Assembly (NCBI RefSeq): GCF_010868145.1
Contig: NZ_JAAGUY010000015.1
Span: 1-64,000 of the forward strand
DNA: 64,000 nt
Direction: 5' to 3'
From: Nocardia cyriacigeorgica
GTDB lineage: Bacteria > Actinomycetota > Actinomycetes > Mycobacteriales > Mycobacteriaceae
Shown: piece by piece, positions 48,436 to 57,004 of the stretch
Layout: each line of letters opens with the position of its first letter
How positions within the stretch are numbered: position 1 is the first letter of the stretch
Translations under genes and position numbers: made by a program
Notes under the pieces: generated by a model
Databases searched by the model: none
Told to the model about the DNA's origin: nothing
Seen by the model: only the letters and a program-made list of their open reading frames with translations

Positions 48436-49289
48436 TGCATAAACTCCCTTGCTATTCGTCTTAGGAGGAGTTTGCTGTCCCCAGGCGACAACGCTACTCG
48501 TTTCAATGCTTGGTGCGCCTGCCGATATCCATGAACCGTGCGGACGTGATCGTAGTAGATGTTGGTATTCAGCTGCTCCAGGTAAACAACCGATGGCTCA
48601 TTCACGAGCTCCAGGATCACGAACGATCCGATGTGACCACCGTACGGATAGGGTGCGCCGATTGGTATCACTCGCAGCTCGACGTTCTCCGACATATCCG
48701 CCATGTGCCGAGCTTGTTCGGCCATAACGGACAGACCGCCAACCACCCTACGCAAGACCGCTTCTTCCACTACGACATCCAGCGGCAATGGTGACCTCGA
48801 CCGTGTGACCAACCTCTGCCGCCGCGTTCGGATGGCTACTGCGTCGTCGATCTCCTCGGGCGGCATATCACTCAGCCGACTCAACGCTCGGATGTAGCTC
48901 GGGGTTTGGAGTAAGCCTGGGCACAGTGACGGCTGATACTGCGTCAACCTCGTCGCATTCGCCTCCAGGCTGAGATACGACGCGAAGTTGTCGGCGAGGA
49001 ACTCCTCGTACTGGTGCCACCATCCCTGGTCCGGCTTGCCAGCTTCCTGCGACAGTCTCACAAGTCCCGCCAGCTTGTCCTCCGCGTTGCAAAGCTCGCA
49101 GATCCCTTCGAGATCGCTGACACGAATGCTGTTCGCCGTTCCCGTCTCCAACCTCTGCACTGTCGTCGCGCCGCGCCCGAGCAGCCGGGCGAGATGTTCG
49201 ATGGAAAGCCCCGCTCCTTGGCGGATTTCCCGTAGCTGCCGACCGAGTTGCCTGCGCGGGATATTGGTCGGCATCGGCTTGGTGGTCAT
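48432..49289 (-). CDS. XRE-family regulator with DUF5753 domain
   Basis: 285 aa. HTH at residues 13-68 (LGRQLREIRQGAGLSIEHLARLLGRGATTVQRLETG), then DUF5753 (YLSLEANATRLTQYQPSLCPGLLQTPSYIRAL ... MSENVELRVIPIGA). The ATG follows GGAAGGGGA. It belongs to the WhiJ-like regulators that act with a small DUF397 protein. The targets are unknown; divergent genes begin 300 bp away. Confidence 0.94.
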   Translation of the reverse strand: MTTKPMPTNIPRRQLGRQLREIRQGAGLSIEHLARLLGRGATTVQRLETGTANSIRVSDLEGICELCNAEDKLAGLVRLSQEAGKPDQGWWHQYEEFLADNFASYLSLEANATRLTQYQPSLCPGLLQTPSYIRALSRLSDMPPEEIDDAVAIRTRRQRLVTRSRSPLPLDVVVEEAVLRRVVGGLSVMAEQARHMADMSENVELRVIPIGAPYPYGGHIGSFVILELVNEPSVVYLEQLNTNIYYDHVRTVHGYRQAHQALKRVALSPGDSKLLLRRIAREFMQ

Positions 49290-49589
49290 CGTTCCCCTTC
49301 CCCCTTCTGGATGGATTCACGCTCGTTCGCGGATGGGATTCGGCCCGCTGACGGAGGACCCTCTGGGGAACTCGACGAACTCCTCTGAGCACCCCTCAAA
49401 ACCTGGAATCCGCTGGCAGAGCCGTGTTCTCCTGTCGCCGGCCACCAGGGCCGGGACAGCCGAGCCGGGAGGATGGGACCCCTTACCGATCCCCGGAACG
49501 GACATTCGCACGATGCCTGGAGCGCGGGTTGTGGATGGCGATGCCCCTCGCCCCGGCCCTGGCGGCTCCCAACCAATCGTGAGGATGAC
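49290..49589. other. Divergent gap between XRE gene and small genes
   Basis: 300 bp without a gene that can be supported. It should hold promoters in both directions; no clear boxes were assigned. Confidence 0.4.
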
Positions 49590-49928
49590 GTGGACGACGA
49601 TACACCGGTAGCGCTGGGGCTCATCCGGTTTCGCAGTGAACTGAAAACCACGACACGCTGGGACGAGGCGCGCATCCATCGGCTCGCCACTCGCCTCGGC
49701 TACACGCTGGGGCATCCGATTTTCGTCTTCGGGCCGGAACCGTCGTTATGGGAATCCGATATCACCGACGCTATCCGCCGGTACCGCGCCGAAGCGCTTT
49801 TCGTCCCCTCACTGATGCACCTCGACTACGCCTTCCGCGCACTGGAGCAACTGGTCGATGTGATCACCCTCGATCCGTTCCACGTGTACGCCCGCTGGCC
49901 GCTGAAGAATCTGGAGACCTTCGAATGA
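49590..49928 (+). CDS. Hypothetical protein, 112 aa
   Basis: GTG 49590 after TGAGGA. VALGLIRFRSELKTTTRWDEARIHRLATRLGYTLGHPIFVFG begins like a nucleotide-binding or resolvase-like alpha/beta unit, then DAIRRYRAEALFVPSLMHLD. Related small proteins occur near XRE/DUF397 pairs in Nocardia, and the function is unknown. Its stop overlaps the next gene by 4 nt. Confidence 0.7.
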   Translation: MDDDTPVALGLIRFRSELKTTTRWDEARIHRLATRLGYTLGHPIFVFGPEPSLWESDITDAIRRYRAEALFVPSLMHLDYAFRALEQLVDVITLDPFHVYARWPLKNLETFE

Positions 49929-50116
49929 TCACCGAATCCATGTTGGAACCGCTGCTCGGCCACGCCAGACTCCCGGTCATGGACGTCACCACCGCGCATC
50001 TGGTGATGCAGAAACATCGTCACTGCCTCACCACCAACTGCCCGATCCGACATCAGGCGAAAATCCCGCTGGTGCAGGCGAAACGAATGGTTCCGGCGGA
50101 CTGGCCGCATATGTGA
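49925..50116 (+). CDS. Hypothetical protein, 63 aa, with Cys/His motif
   Basis: ATG overlaps the previous stop (ATGA). VMQKHRHCLTTNCPIRHQAKIPLVQAKRMVP contains a His-x2-Cys-x4-Cys-x2-His cluster that could bind zinc; similar small proteins are frequent in Nocardia. It forms a two-gene operon with the 112-aa gene. Confidence 0.68.
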   Translation: MITESMLEPLLGHARLPVMDVTTAHLVMQKHRHCLTTNCPIRHQAKIPLVQAKRMVPADWPHM

Positions 50117-50224
50117 TGTGCCGCCCGAGCGCCATGAACGTCGACACGGCGACGTCTTCTCCCCGCGCCGCGTCCGGACGAGAGCTCGACATCGAGGCAT
50201 GGCGGTGGCCGTACGCTATTCCCC

Positions 50225-51202
50225 TCAGTGGGCGTAAGGCATGAGCGGCGGCTCCCCGCCCAAGGTCGGCGCGAACAGCGTCGCCTGGATCGACTCGTTC
50301 AGCGCCATAGCGGAATTCGGCACGAAACTCGCCGGATCGACACCGGGCATCAGCATGTCGGCGCAGCCCGCGCCACCCACCCGATGGGGTTGCGCGGGAC
50401 CGTCATGAGTGAACGCATCGACTGCCAGCTGGAAGGCGGTGTTGTCGTAGGCCATACCGAAGTGTTCGACCAGCCGACCGGGACACAGGTCCTGGACCGC
50501 CACATTGGTGACGTTGCTGCCCGACGGGAGGTAAGCCGAGGTGTAGGGCATGACGATCTCGTCCAATTCGGTCGCGACCACGGTGTAATCGACCTCGGCG
50601 AACGTTTCGGGCTGACTGTTGAGGGCGGTGAGGAAGTTCGAGCCTCCGGTCTGCTGCCATCGCGCGGCCGAGCACTTCTTCGTGCGATGGCAGTCCTGCA
50701 CGGGGTGCTGCGATCCGTGGTTCGAGGAGGCGAATCCGACGTAATCGTCGACCATGGCACGGGTTTCCGGCCAGAACGCGAGCGCCCACCGCGCCACCAT
50801 GCCACCTTGACTGTGGCCGAGAATCGAGATCGGGCGCCCGGCGCGTTCGAACATGATCTGGATGGCGCGGGCAACGTACTCACCGTTCATCTGGATATCG
50901 GCCGTCGCGTTGTCCGGTGATTGCAGATCGCAGTGCGCCCAGCCCTGCGCGTCCAGGTAGCGGTCCCAGTTCCACGACCAGTTCGCCACGGACGTGGAGG
51001 TGGTGCCGTGCAACAGCAGCAGCGGCGTCGGACCGGTACTCAGGTCGCCGGTGCAGGTGAGTGCCTGCTCGACGGTCTGCACCGATGGCCGCAATGCGGG
51101 GGCGGCGCTGTCCGGTGCGGCAGCGGCGACGCCCGCGCCCAGCGCGAGCGATAGCACGGTGGTCGCGGCTAGCAGGGCGCGCCGGGCGATGGTCGGCCTC
51201 AT
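50225..51202 (-). CDS. Secreted triacylglycerol lipase/esterase
   Basis: 325 aa. Signal peptide to about residue 28 (LGAGVAAAA), then PLLLLHGTTSTSVANWSWNWDRYLDAQG, nucleophile elbow ISILGHSQGGMVARWAL, and a Cys-rich region (QDCHRTKKCSAA). It resembles the actinobacterial class of lipases related to CALB-like and EstA enzymes. The GGAAGGA site precedes the ATG at 51202. It is followed by no his or lipid pathway genes; the SGNH esterase gene lies directly upstream. Confidence 0.88.
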   Translation of the reverse strand: MRPTIARRALLAATTVLSLALGAGVAAAAPDSAAPALRPSVQTVEQALTCTGDLSTGPTPLLLLHGTTSTSVANWSWNWDRYLDAQGWAHCDLQSPDNATADIQMNGEYVARAIQIMFERAGRPISILGHSQGGMVARWALAFWPETRAMVDDYVGFASSNHGSQHPVQDCHRTKKCSAARWQQTGGSNFLTALNSQPETFAEVDYTVVATELDEIVMPYTSAYLPSGSNVTNVAVQDLCPGRLVEHFGMAYDNTAFQLAVDAFTHDGPAQPHRVGGAGCADMLMPGVDPASFVPNSAMALNESIQATLFAPTLGGEPPLMPYAH

Positions 51203-51238
51203 CGTCGAGGATCCTTCCGGTGTTCGTTGGCGGAGAAG

Positions 51239-52096
51239 TCAGCGGTTGACGATCCCGGCGTCACCTATCGCGGCGACGATGCGGTCGGCGACGCCACGGT
51301 GGCCCGCCAGGGTGGGGTGGTACGGCAGCAGCGTCTGATCGGCGAGGATCGGGTCGAACCAGCGCACCGACGGATCGGCGCACATACCCGCCGACGGCGA
51401 GGCGACGACGGTATCGATGTAGATCGCGCCGTGCGCTGCCGCTTCGCGGCCAACGACGCTGTTGAGGCGGGCGAACTTGGATTGGATGTAGGGCGCGTCG
51501 GTGTCGCGCAGACCGAGCATCGCGGGGCAGCTGGACGCACCGAGGTAGGTCGGCCAGCCATCGACGAAGATCGTGGCATGCGGTGCGCGGCGGGAGATCT
51601 CGTCCAGCGCTGCGGCGTATGCCGGGGCGATCGCGTCGATATCGGCATCCCACTGTGGGTCGGCGGCGGCCGCACAACCGCCGGTCACCGCACCCGCATG
51701 GCAGCCGCCCAGGATGTAGCGGGTCATGTTCGCGTCATTGGCGCCGATGTGCAGTGTGACGATCCGGGTATTCGGGCCAAGCGCGTCCAATTGCGGTCCG
51801 GCACCGGGAGCTTGTGAGCGGGTCAGGTCGGGGATTTTGGCGGAACTGCACGTCCGGTCGTCCAGTTCGAGGCCCAATCGCTGCGCCACAAGCGTCGGTG
51901 CGTTCGAGTTCGATCGGATACACGCCAACGGCGCCGTCGGGTCGACGTCCACGACTCCAGTCGTCGCGGCTCCCGAATCACCGAGCGCCACGTACTCCGC
52001 ACCAGCTGCCGGAGCCGCGTGAACGGTCGCCGCCGAGAGCATGGCCGGCACGGAGAGTGCGAGCACCATGGCGAGACGATGGAGTGTTGTGCGCAT
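51239..52096 (-). CDS. Secreted SGNH/GDSL esterase
   Basis: 285 aa from ATG 52096. Signal peptide ending near TVHAAPAAG; block I YVALGDSGAATTG (Ser), block III HIGANDANMT (Asn), block V YHPTLAGHRGVAD (His). Several Cys (CHAGAVTGGC, CPAM, MC) suggest disulfides as in mycobacterial and streptomycete SGNH lipases. Together with the next gene it makes a pair of secreted ester hydrolases. The GDS lacks the Tyr/Ser that normally follows, but the fold signature is clear. Confidence 0.88.
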   Translation of the reverse strand: MRTTLHRLAMVLALSVPAMLSAATVHAAPAAGAEYVALGDSGAATTGVVDVDPTAPLACIRSNSNAPTLVAQRLGLELDDRTCSSAKIPDLTRSQAPGAGPQLDALGPNTRIVTLHIGANDANMTRYILGGCHAGAVTGGCAAAADPQWDADIDAIAPAYAAALDEISRRAPHATIFVDGWPTYLGASSCPAMLGLRDTDAPYIQSKFARLNSVVGREAAAHGAIYIDTVVASPSAGMCADPSVRWFDPILADQTLLPYHPTLAGHRGVADRIVAAIGDAGIVNR

Positions 52097-52353
52097 CGGA
52101 ATGACCTCGGTATCGAACTGTGGCGGCATGACACCGTGGTGCCGCACCGCTCCCGCATTGAGACGCTGCCGTCTCATTACGGGCACTCTAGCGAGACCGA
52201 CCGTCGCCAGGGGCGGTTTTGCGTCGATTGGCGATCGATACCGGAGCCACGTCACCGATCCTCCGGACGCCGCGCAAACAGCGGCGACGTGCAAGTCGTG
52301 GTGGCGCCGGCGTCGACCCCAGTACCGGACAACAGCAGCCGGCGGTCCGGCGC

Positions 52354-53247
52354 TCACTCCTGGCGAAAGCGCAGGCAGCTCGCGATGAAGTCGTGGACGG
52401 CGGACGCAGCGCCGGTCGCCGGGTCCCAGGCGACAGCCACCTGAGTCGACGGAATACCCGTCACCGGACGGTATACGACACCAGGGCGCTGGAAGTAGCG
52501 CCCGGACGATTCCGGAGCGAGGGCGACGCCGTAACCATTGGCGATCGCACTGAGCCATTCATCGGTGTGCTCGGTGACGGCGCCGATCCGTACCGGATGC
52601 CCTTGGCGTTCGCTGGTGGCCAGCCAATAGTCCCGCCATTCGCCGGTCGTGCCCACGGCGGCGATGAACGGCTCGTCCCACAGCTGATGGAAGGCGATGG
52701 TGTCGGCACCGGCGAGGGGGTGGGTGCTCGGCAGCATTACCCCGCGCGGTTCTGTCAACAAGACTTCGATACGCCAGGATTCCTGGCCGGGAAACGGCAC
52801 GCGCAGCAGCGCGGCGTCGACGTCGCCCGCCGCCAGCCCGGCCGTCGGATCCCCCCAGGAGCTCTGCCGCATCTCCACCCGCCAGCCGGGCCGGAGTTCA
52901 CCGAACGCGCCGATGATGTCGGGGGTCGCCTCGTTCGCCGCGCTGGCGAGAAATCCCACCCTGAGCACCCGATCCTGTTCGGCCGCAGCAGTTTTCACTT
53001 CCGCCACCGCACGCTGCCAGTCCACCAGCAACAGCGGCACGGAACGGGCCAGCACCTGCCCCGGTTCGGTGAGCGTCATTCCGGCCCGCGATCGGACGAA
53101 CAGCGGCACACCGAGCAGTTCCTCCAACCGGCGGATCTGCTTGGTGAGCGAGGGTTGGGACACGTACAACCGTTCGGCCGCGCGGCTGAGGTTGCCCTCG
53201 TCGGCGACCACCACGAAATAGCGCAGCAGCCGGGTGTCCACATCCAT
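52354..53247 (-). CDS. LysR-family transcriptional regulator
   Basis: 297 aa. HTH LLRYFVVVADEGNLSRAAERLYVSQPSLTKQIRRLEELLGVPLFVRS; the periplasmic-binding-like effector domain follows (DRVLRVGFLASAANEATPDI ...). It is divergent from the DoxX gene, the most likely target. The start ATG is 6 nt after a TAACCT box, so translation is probably leaderless. Confidence 0.94.
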   Translation of the reverse strand: MDVDTRLLRYFVVVADEGNLSRAAERLYVSQPSLTKQIRRLEELLGVPLFVRSRAGMTLTEPGQVLARSVPLLLVDWQRAVAEVKTAAAEQDRVLRVGFLASAANEATPDIIGAFGELRPGWRVEMRQSSWGDPTAGLAAGDVDAALLRVPFPGQESWRIEVLLTEPRGVMLPSTHPLAGADTIAFHQLWDEPFIAAVGTTGEWRDYWLATSERQGHPVRIGAVTEHTDEWLSAIANGYGVALAPESSGRYFQRPGVVYRPVTGIPSTQVAVAWDPATGAASAVHDFIASCLRFRQE

Positions 53248-53253
53248 GCCATC

Positions 53254-53259
53254 AGGTTA
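53254..53259 (-). promoter_or_regulatory. Leaderless -10 box TAACCT for lysR gene
   Basis: TAACCT lies 6 nt before the ATG at 53247. LysR proteins usually bind in this gap between regulator and target. Confidence 0.5.
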
Positions 53260-53337
53260 TGGATGCAGGTATTGGACGGGCAACCGGGTCGGCGGCAAGG
53301 CTGAATGTGCATCTCGTCGAAGAAGGAAGGCCCACTC

Positions 53338-53691
53338 GTGTTCGCCCTGTACGTGACTCTGACCTGCATCACCGCGCTCGGCGCATTCGGCGGAGTGTGG
53401 ATGAACTTCACCCGGCATCCGGTGACCGTCGCCGCAGCCGAACAGGTTCGGGTACCGCTGTCGTGGACGCGGCCGATCGGCACCGTGTTTCTCGCCGGGG
53501 CGCTGGGGTTGGTCGCCGGGTTCGCCCTGCCCGCCGTTGGCATCGCCGCGGCCGGCGGGCTCGTCCTGCATTTCGGGTGCGCGATTATCGCCCATCTTCG
53601 TGTCCGCGACTTCGATCTCATCGGCGCCGGGGTAGCTCTCACGCTCGTCACGGCGAACTTCGCCGTGACCCTCGCGTACTACCTCGGCTGA
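53338..53691 (+). CDS. DoxX-like membrane protein
   Basis: 117 aa from GTG 53338 with AGGAAGG upstream. Four helices: VTLTCITALGAFGGVWMNF, IGTVFLAGALGLVAGFALP, IAAAGGLVLHFGCAIIAHLR, LTLVTANFAVTLAYYL, with the loop VRDFD, as in short DoxX family proteins. Function is uncertain; it may be controlled by the divergent LysR protein. Confidence 0.8.
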   Translation: MFALYVTLTCITALGAFGGVWMNFTRHPVTVAAAEQVRVPLSWTRPIGTVFLAGALGLVAGFALPAVGIAAAGGLVLHFGCAIIAHLRVRDFDLIGAGVALTLVTANFAVTLAYYLG

Positions 53692-53800
53692 GCACACCGG
53701 CTCGGAGGTTTTCGCGACCGTCGACGGCGCGCTGTCATTCCAGCCGACGGCCGCTGGTGGCGCGCGATCGGCCGGACATCGAGCTGCCGCATGCCCACCG

Positions 53801-53806
53801 TAAGCT
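53801..53806 (+). promoter_or_regulatory. Leaderless -10 box TAAGCT
   Basis: TAAGCT lies 7 nt before the ATG at 53814. Confidence 0.4.
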
Positions 53807-53813
53807 CCCGCTC

Positions 53814-54356
53814 ATGGCCCTCAGCGCGACTCTGTACACCTTCACCATCCAGTTGGCCGACGTCGATCGCGGCGTCTACCAGGACCTGGAGTTGCGGGTC
53901 GCGCGCCATCCGTCCGAAACCGCCGAGTTCATGCTGACTCGCCTGCTGGCCTACTGCCTGGAACACGAGGACGGCATCACCTTCAGCGACGGCGGCGTCT
54001 CCTCCACCAATGAACCCGCCGTCCTCGTCCGCGACCTCACCGGCCGCCTCACCACCTGGATCGACATCGGTGCTCCCGACGCCGACCGCATCCACCGCGC
54101 CGCCAAACTCGCCGACCGAGTCGCCATCTACACCCACCGCGACCCCACCAAAGTCCTGGCCGCCCTCACCGGCAAGCGCATCCACCGCGCCGACACCATC
54201 CCCCTCTACAGCTTCGACCGCGAGGTCATCGAGTCCGCAGCCGCCGCCATCGACCGCCGCACCGATGCCACCATCTCGGTCACCGAACGCCTGCTGTACC
54301 TCGATCTCAACGGCTCGGCCTTCAGCACCGCGATCGAGGAGCACCGGCTGACATAG
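53814..54356 (+). CDS. YaeQ family protein
   Basis: 180 aa, the family length. TLYTFTIQLADVDRGVYQDLELRVARHPSETAEFMLTRLLAYCLEHEDGITFS and LTTWIDIGAPDADRIHRAAKLADRVAIYTHR are the typical YaeQ blocks, a fold related to PD-(D/E)XK nucleases. A nuclease activity has not been shown for most members. It is convergent with the LLM gene across a hairpin. Confidence 0.93.
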   Translation: MALSATLYTFTIQLADVDRGVYQDLELRVARHPSETAEFMLTRLLAYCLEHEDGITFSDGGVSSTNEPAVLVRDLTGRLTTWIDIGAPDADRIHRAAKLADRVAIYTHRDPTKVLAALTGKRIHRADTIPLYSFDREVIESAAAAIDRRTDATISVTERLLYLDLNGSAFSTAIEEHRLT

Positions 54357-54463
54357 GCGCAGTGGACCGATCCGGCGGGCCGAAAGAGTCGCCGGTATGG
54401 ATCCGGCGACGATCTTCGCGGCCGAACTGGTCGACCACCTGCTCGACCGCATCCTCGGACCGG

Positions 54464-54485
54464 CCGGCCGCTGAGACTCGGCCGG
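54464..54485. terminator. Hairpin between convergent YaeQ and LLM genes
   Basis: A 7-bp stem CCGGCCG / CGGCCGG with an 8-nt loop, between convergent stops. Confidence 0.55.
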
Positions 54486-54489
54486 CGGT

Positions 54490-55365
54490 TCAGCCGAGTT
54501 CGGCGAGTTGCGGAACTACCGGGGCCATGCTGTCGATCCACTTCGCGGGCGAGCCGTCGAGTGGCATCGTCACGACCATGTCGATGCCGAGCTTCGCATA
54601 GTCGGCCATCACCCTGACGAATTCGTCTCTGGTGTCCGGGGTGGCATAGGAGTGGTCGGCCATGACGGTTTTGCGGATGGCTTCGTAATCGCGACCGAGG
54701 GTGTCGCAATGCTTGCGCAGGACGCCGAGTTTGTGTTCGACCTCGGCGGGTGAGGTGGCGAACAGGTTGCAGGCGTCACCGTATTCGGCGACCAGGCGCA
54801 GCGTCTTGCGTTCACCACCGCCACCGATGAGCACCTTCGGACGGTGGATCGGCTGTGGGGAACACAGGGTTTCGGCGAGCTGGTAGTGCTTGCCGCCGAA
54901 GGGCCCGTTGTTCTGCGGATCCCACATCTGGGCGCAGATGCGCAGCGCCTCCTCGAGGCGTTCGAAGCGTTCAGAGATGGCAGGAAACGGGACACCGAGA
55001 CCCTCGTGTTCACGGTCGAACCACGCCGCACCGATGCCGAGTGCCGCACGCCCGCCCGACAGCACGTCGAGGGTGGTGACGATCTTGGCGAGCAGGCCCG
55101 GATGACGGTAGGTCACACCGGTGACGAGCAGGCCGAGTTCGACCGTGGAGGTGTGCGCGGCCAGATATCCCAGGGTGGCGTACCCCTCGAGCATGTTCGC
55201 CTCTGCCGGCATACCAGTCGGCGGAATCTGGAAGTAGTGGTCCATGAACGACAGCCAGGTCGCACCGGACTCCTCTACCGCCGCACCCACTCTGGCCAAT
55301 TCGCCGGCAATCGCGCCGGTACCACCGTCGATGTCGAAGTTGGGAATGTGAAAGCCGAGGTCCAT
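54490..55365 (-). CDS. LLM-class F420-dependent oxidoreductase
   Basis: 291 aa. Luciferase-like barrel: LARVGAAVEESGATWLSFMDHYFQI, LGYLAAHTSTVELGLLVTGVTYRHPGLLAKIVTTLDVLSGGRAALGIGAAW, PKVLIGGGGERKTLRLVAEYGDACN. The pattern is that of F420-using members (mycobacterial TIGR03560 type). It probably reduces or oxidises an organic substrate with F420H2. A MerR-type promoter stands 37 nt upstream, so an inducing metal or electrophile is plausible. Confidence 0.9.
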   Translation of the reverse strand: MDLGFHIPNFDIDGGTGAIAGELARVGAAVEESGATWLSFMDHYFQIPPTGMPAEANMLEGYATLGYLAAHTSTVELGLLVTGVTYRHPGLLAKIVTTLDVLSGGRAALGIGAAWFDREHEGLGVPFPAISERFERLEEALRICAQMWDPQNNGPFGGKHYQLAETLCSPQPIHRPKVLIGGGGERKTLRLVAEYGDACNLFATSPAEVEHKLGVLRKHCDTLGRDYEAIRKTVMADHSYATPDTRDEFVRVMADYAKLGIDMVVTMPLDGSPAKWIDSMAPVVPQLAELG

Positions 55366-55401
55366 TCGATGATCTCCTCAGATCGGCAGCCGATGCGACA
55401 C

Positions 55402-55432
55402 AGGCTATGACCTGGAGTGCACTCCAGGTCAA
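55402..55432 (-). promoter_or_regulatory. MerR-type promoter with 22-bp perfect palindrome
   Basis: On the minus strand TTGACC (-35, 55427-55432) and TAGCCT (-10, 55402-55407) are 19 bp apart. The spacer lies within a perfect palindrome, GACCTGGAGTG/CACTCCAGGTC, at 55409-55430. A stretched spacer with a dyad is the mark of MerR activators. It drives the LLM gene. No merR gene is in the window. Confidence 0.8.
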
Positions 55433-55711
55433 GCGTGTCCGCCGAACGCGTCGTCGCGGGCAACGGCGTATTCGCCACAGGCCCGCCCGCGGCGGCACAT
55501 GGCGCCCGCTGGGTCGAGTGTGCTCGAGTCCACCGCACCGAGCCGAGGGAACACCATTCGCTTCCGACTTCCCATCACGGGGGTTTCCGTGCACATCGCC
55601 CTGGCACGAGGTGAGCGGTACGCTCCTTCCGGCCCCAGATCTACGCGGGCCGTTGGCATTCCAGCTCTGAATCGTCTGTTGCTCATGTGCTACCCACATC
55701 GAGGAGTCACT
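55433..55711. other. Gap upstream of CAP gene
   Basis: About 280 bp with no supportable gene between the MerR-type promoter and the CAP-domain gene. Confidence 0.4.
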
Positions 55712-56254
55712 GTGCGTACTGGTCGGATGTTGTCGATTACCACTGCGGGAGTATTCGCCGCGCTCGTCGCGATCGCGGGTCCCGCCGCCGGGCAAGGTTT
55801 CCCGCAGTACGCGCACACCGGGCTCGACGCGCACAACAACTATCGGGCCCGCCACGGGTCACCGGCCATGTCCCTGACCCAGGATCTGGTCACCAGGGCA
55901 GGCAAATGCGCCCAGTACTACGCCGACAAAGGGACGATCGACCACTCGTGCCCGCACAAGAACGGCGCCGGCGAGAACCTCTTCATGGCCACGGGCGGCA
56001 CCTCGGATGCGGTGCACAATGTCGAGGTCGCGACACAGGTCTGGTACGACGAGATCGCCGACTACGACTACAACAACCCGGGCTTTGCCAACAACACCGG
56101 CCATTTCACCCAGCTCGTATGGAAGGCGAGCACGCGACTCGGTGTCGGATTCAGCACGAAGAACAACAAACACATCGTCGTCGCGCTCTACCTGGAGCAC
56201 GGCAATGTCACAGGGCGCAGCAACTTCGAGCAGAACGTGCCGCGCCCGCGGTAA
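55712..56254 (+). CDS. Secreted CAP-domain (SCP/PR1-like) protein
   Basis: 180 aa from GTG 55712 after GAGGAG. Signal peptide to about residue 29 (GPAAGQG), then the CAP domain: LDAHNNYRARHGSPAMSL, DHSCPHKNGAGENLFM (His and Glu of the CAP cavity) and GHFTQLVWKASTRLGVG (second His). These proteins are secreted and bind or sequester lipids or sterols in eukaryotes; bacterial roles are unclear. Confidence 0.92.
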   Translation: MRTGRMLSITTAGVFAALVAIAGPAAGQGFPQYAHTGLDAHNNYRARHGSPAMSLTQDLVTRAGKCAQYYADKGTIDHSCPHKNGAGENLFMATGGTSDAVHNVEVATQVWYDEIADYDYNNPGFANNTGHFTQLVWKASTRLGVGFSTKNNKHIVVALYLEHGNVTGRSNFEQNVPRPR

Positions 56255-56281
56255 GGCGGCGCCCGGCCCACATCGGGAGCA

Positions 56282-56916
56282 TCACTCGGCGAATCCCCCG
56301 GCGAAGGGCGTCGCACGCCAATGCTCGATCGCCGACGTCATGTACTCCACCAACACTGGAAGTTATGGGGCGAGCGCGAGATAGGCGACGACGCGCAGCA
56401 TGCCAATGGCGTTCACGAACCTCATCACGCCCGCGTCCAACGTCCGCATGCTGTTGCGCCGCGCACCACGATCGTAGGCGGCTTCCAGATCGGGCCGAGA
56501 GCCGCCAGATCCCATTCCACCGACCCCAAGGTAACCAGCTCGAAATCGGAGAACAGATCGCCATCAACCCCGGCGAACGCCAGAGTGTCATCGAGAAACC
56601 GTCGCGCTCAACGGGTTCGCGTGACACGAGCCGGCTGGGCGGGATCACCGGGCCCCTGCTCCGCGATCCAGTGCGCCACGTTCAGTTCTGATCGCTGACG
56701 GCGCGCCAGCCCCTCGAGTCCGCCATTGCCGGGCAGAACAGTCGGAATCCGCGCCACGACCGGTGCGGGCGCCAGATGCACCACCACGGAGAACAGGTCG
56801 TGCAGCACCCGCGGATCGGTGACGGTGAGCCCCAGGTCTCGCGCAACCGCGACCGCGGCGTCGACAGCGGACGAGGTGCGTCGGGCCAGGTCCTCCGCGC
56901 TCAGACAATCGGACAT
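56282..56916 (-). pseudogene. Decayed aminoglycoside phosphotransferase-like gene
   Basis: Three pieces of one phosphotransferase can be read in different frames. The N-terminus runs from ATG 56916 (LARRTSSAVDAAVAVARDLG, PVVARIPTVLPGNGG, ELNVAHWIAEQG). After a frameshift near 56650 comes PVIPPSRLVSREPVERDGFSMTLW. A second frame gives DGDLFSDFELVTLGSVEWDLAAL, and a third YDRGARRNSMRTLDAGVMRF and EHWRATPFAGGF up to the stop at 56282. There is a TAA at 56363-56365 where a Gln codon is expected. The central part with the catalytic HGD loop is missing. The gene is dead. Confidence 0.8.
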
Positions 56917-56992
56917 GGCCCGATCCTGCCAGGGCCTCCGGCGCATCGGATGCCATGGTTGCCGATGACCCCGTGTCGGCGCCGACTCCGGC

Positions 56993-56998
56993 TATTAT
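56993..56998 (+). promoter_or_regulatory. Leaderless -10 box TATTAT
   Basis: TATTAT, near the ideal -10, lies 6 nt before ATG 57005. Confidence 0.55.
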
Positions 56999-57004
56999 TC
57001 GCAT

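Noticed and set aside
52150-52190. TAGAGT box and ATG that would extend the SGNH esterase by about 28 residues
   Set aside because: The extension would put 28 polar residues before a good signal peptide; ATG 52096 is the better start.
54397-54474. 25-aa frame (MDPATIFAAELVDHLLDR...) after yaeQ
   Set aside because: Very short, weak start context, and its end lies in the terminator hairpin. It cannot be told from chance.
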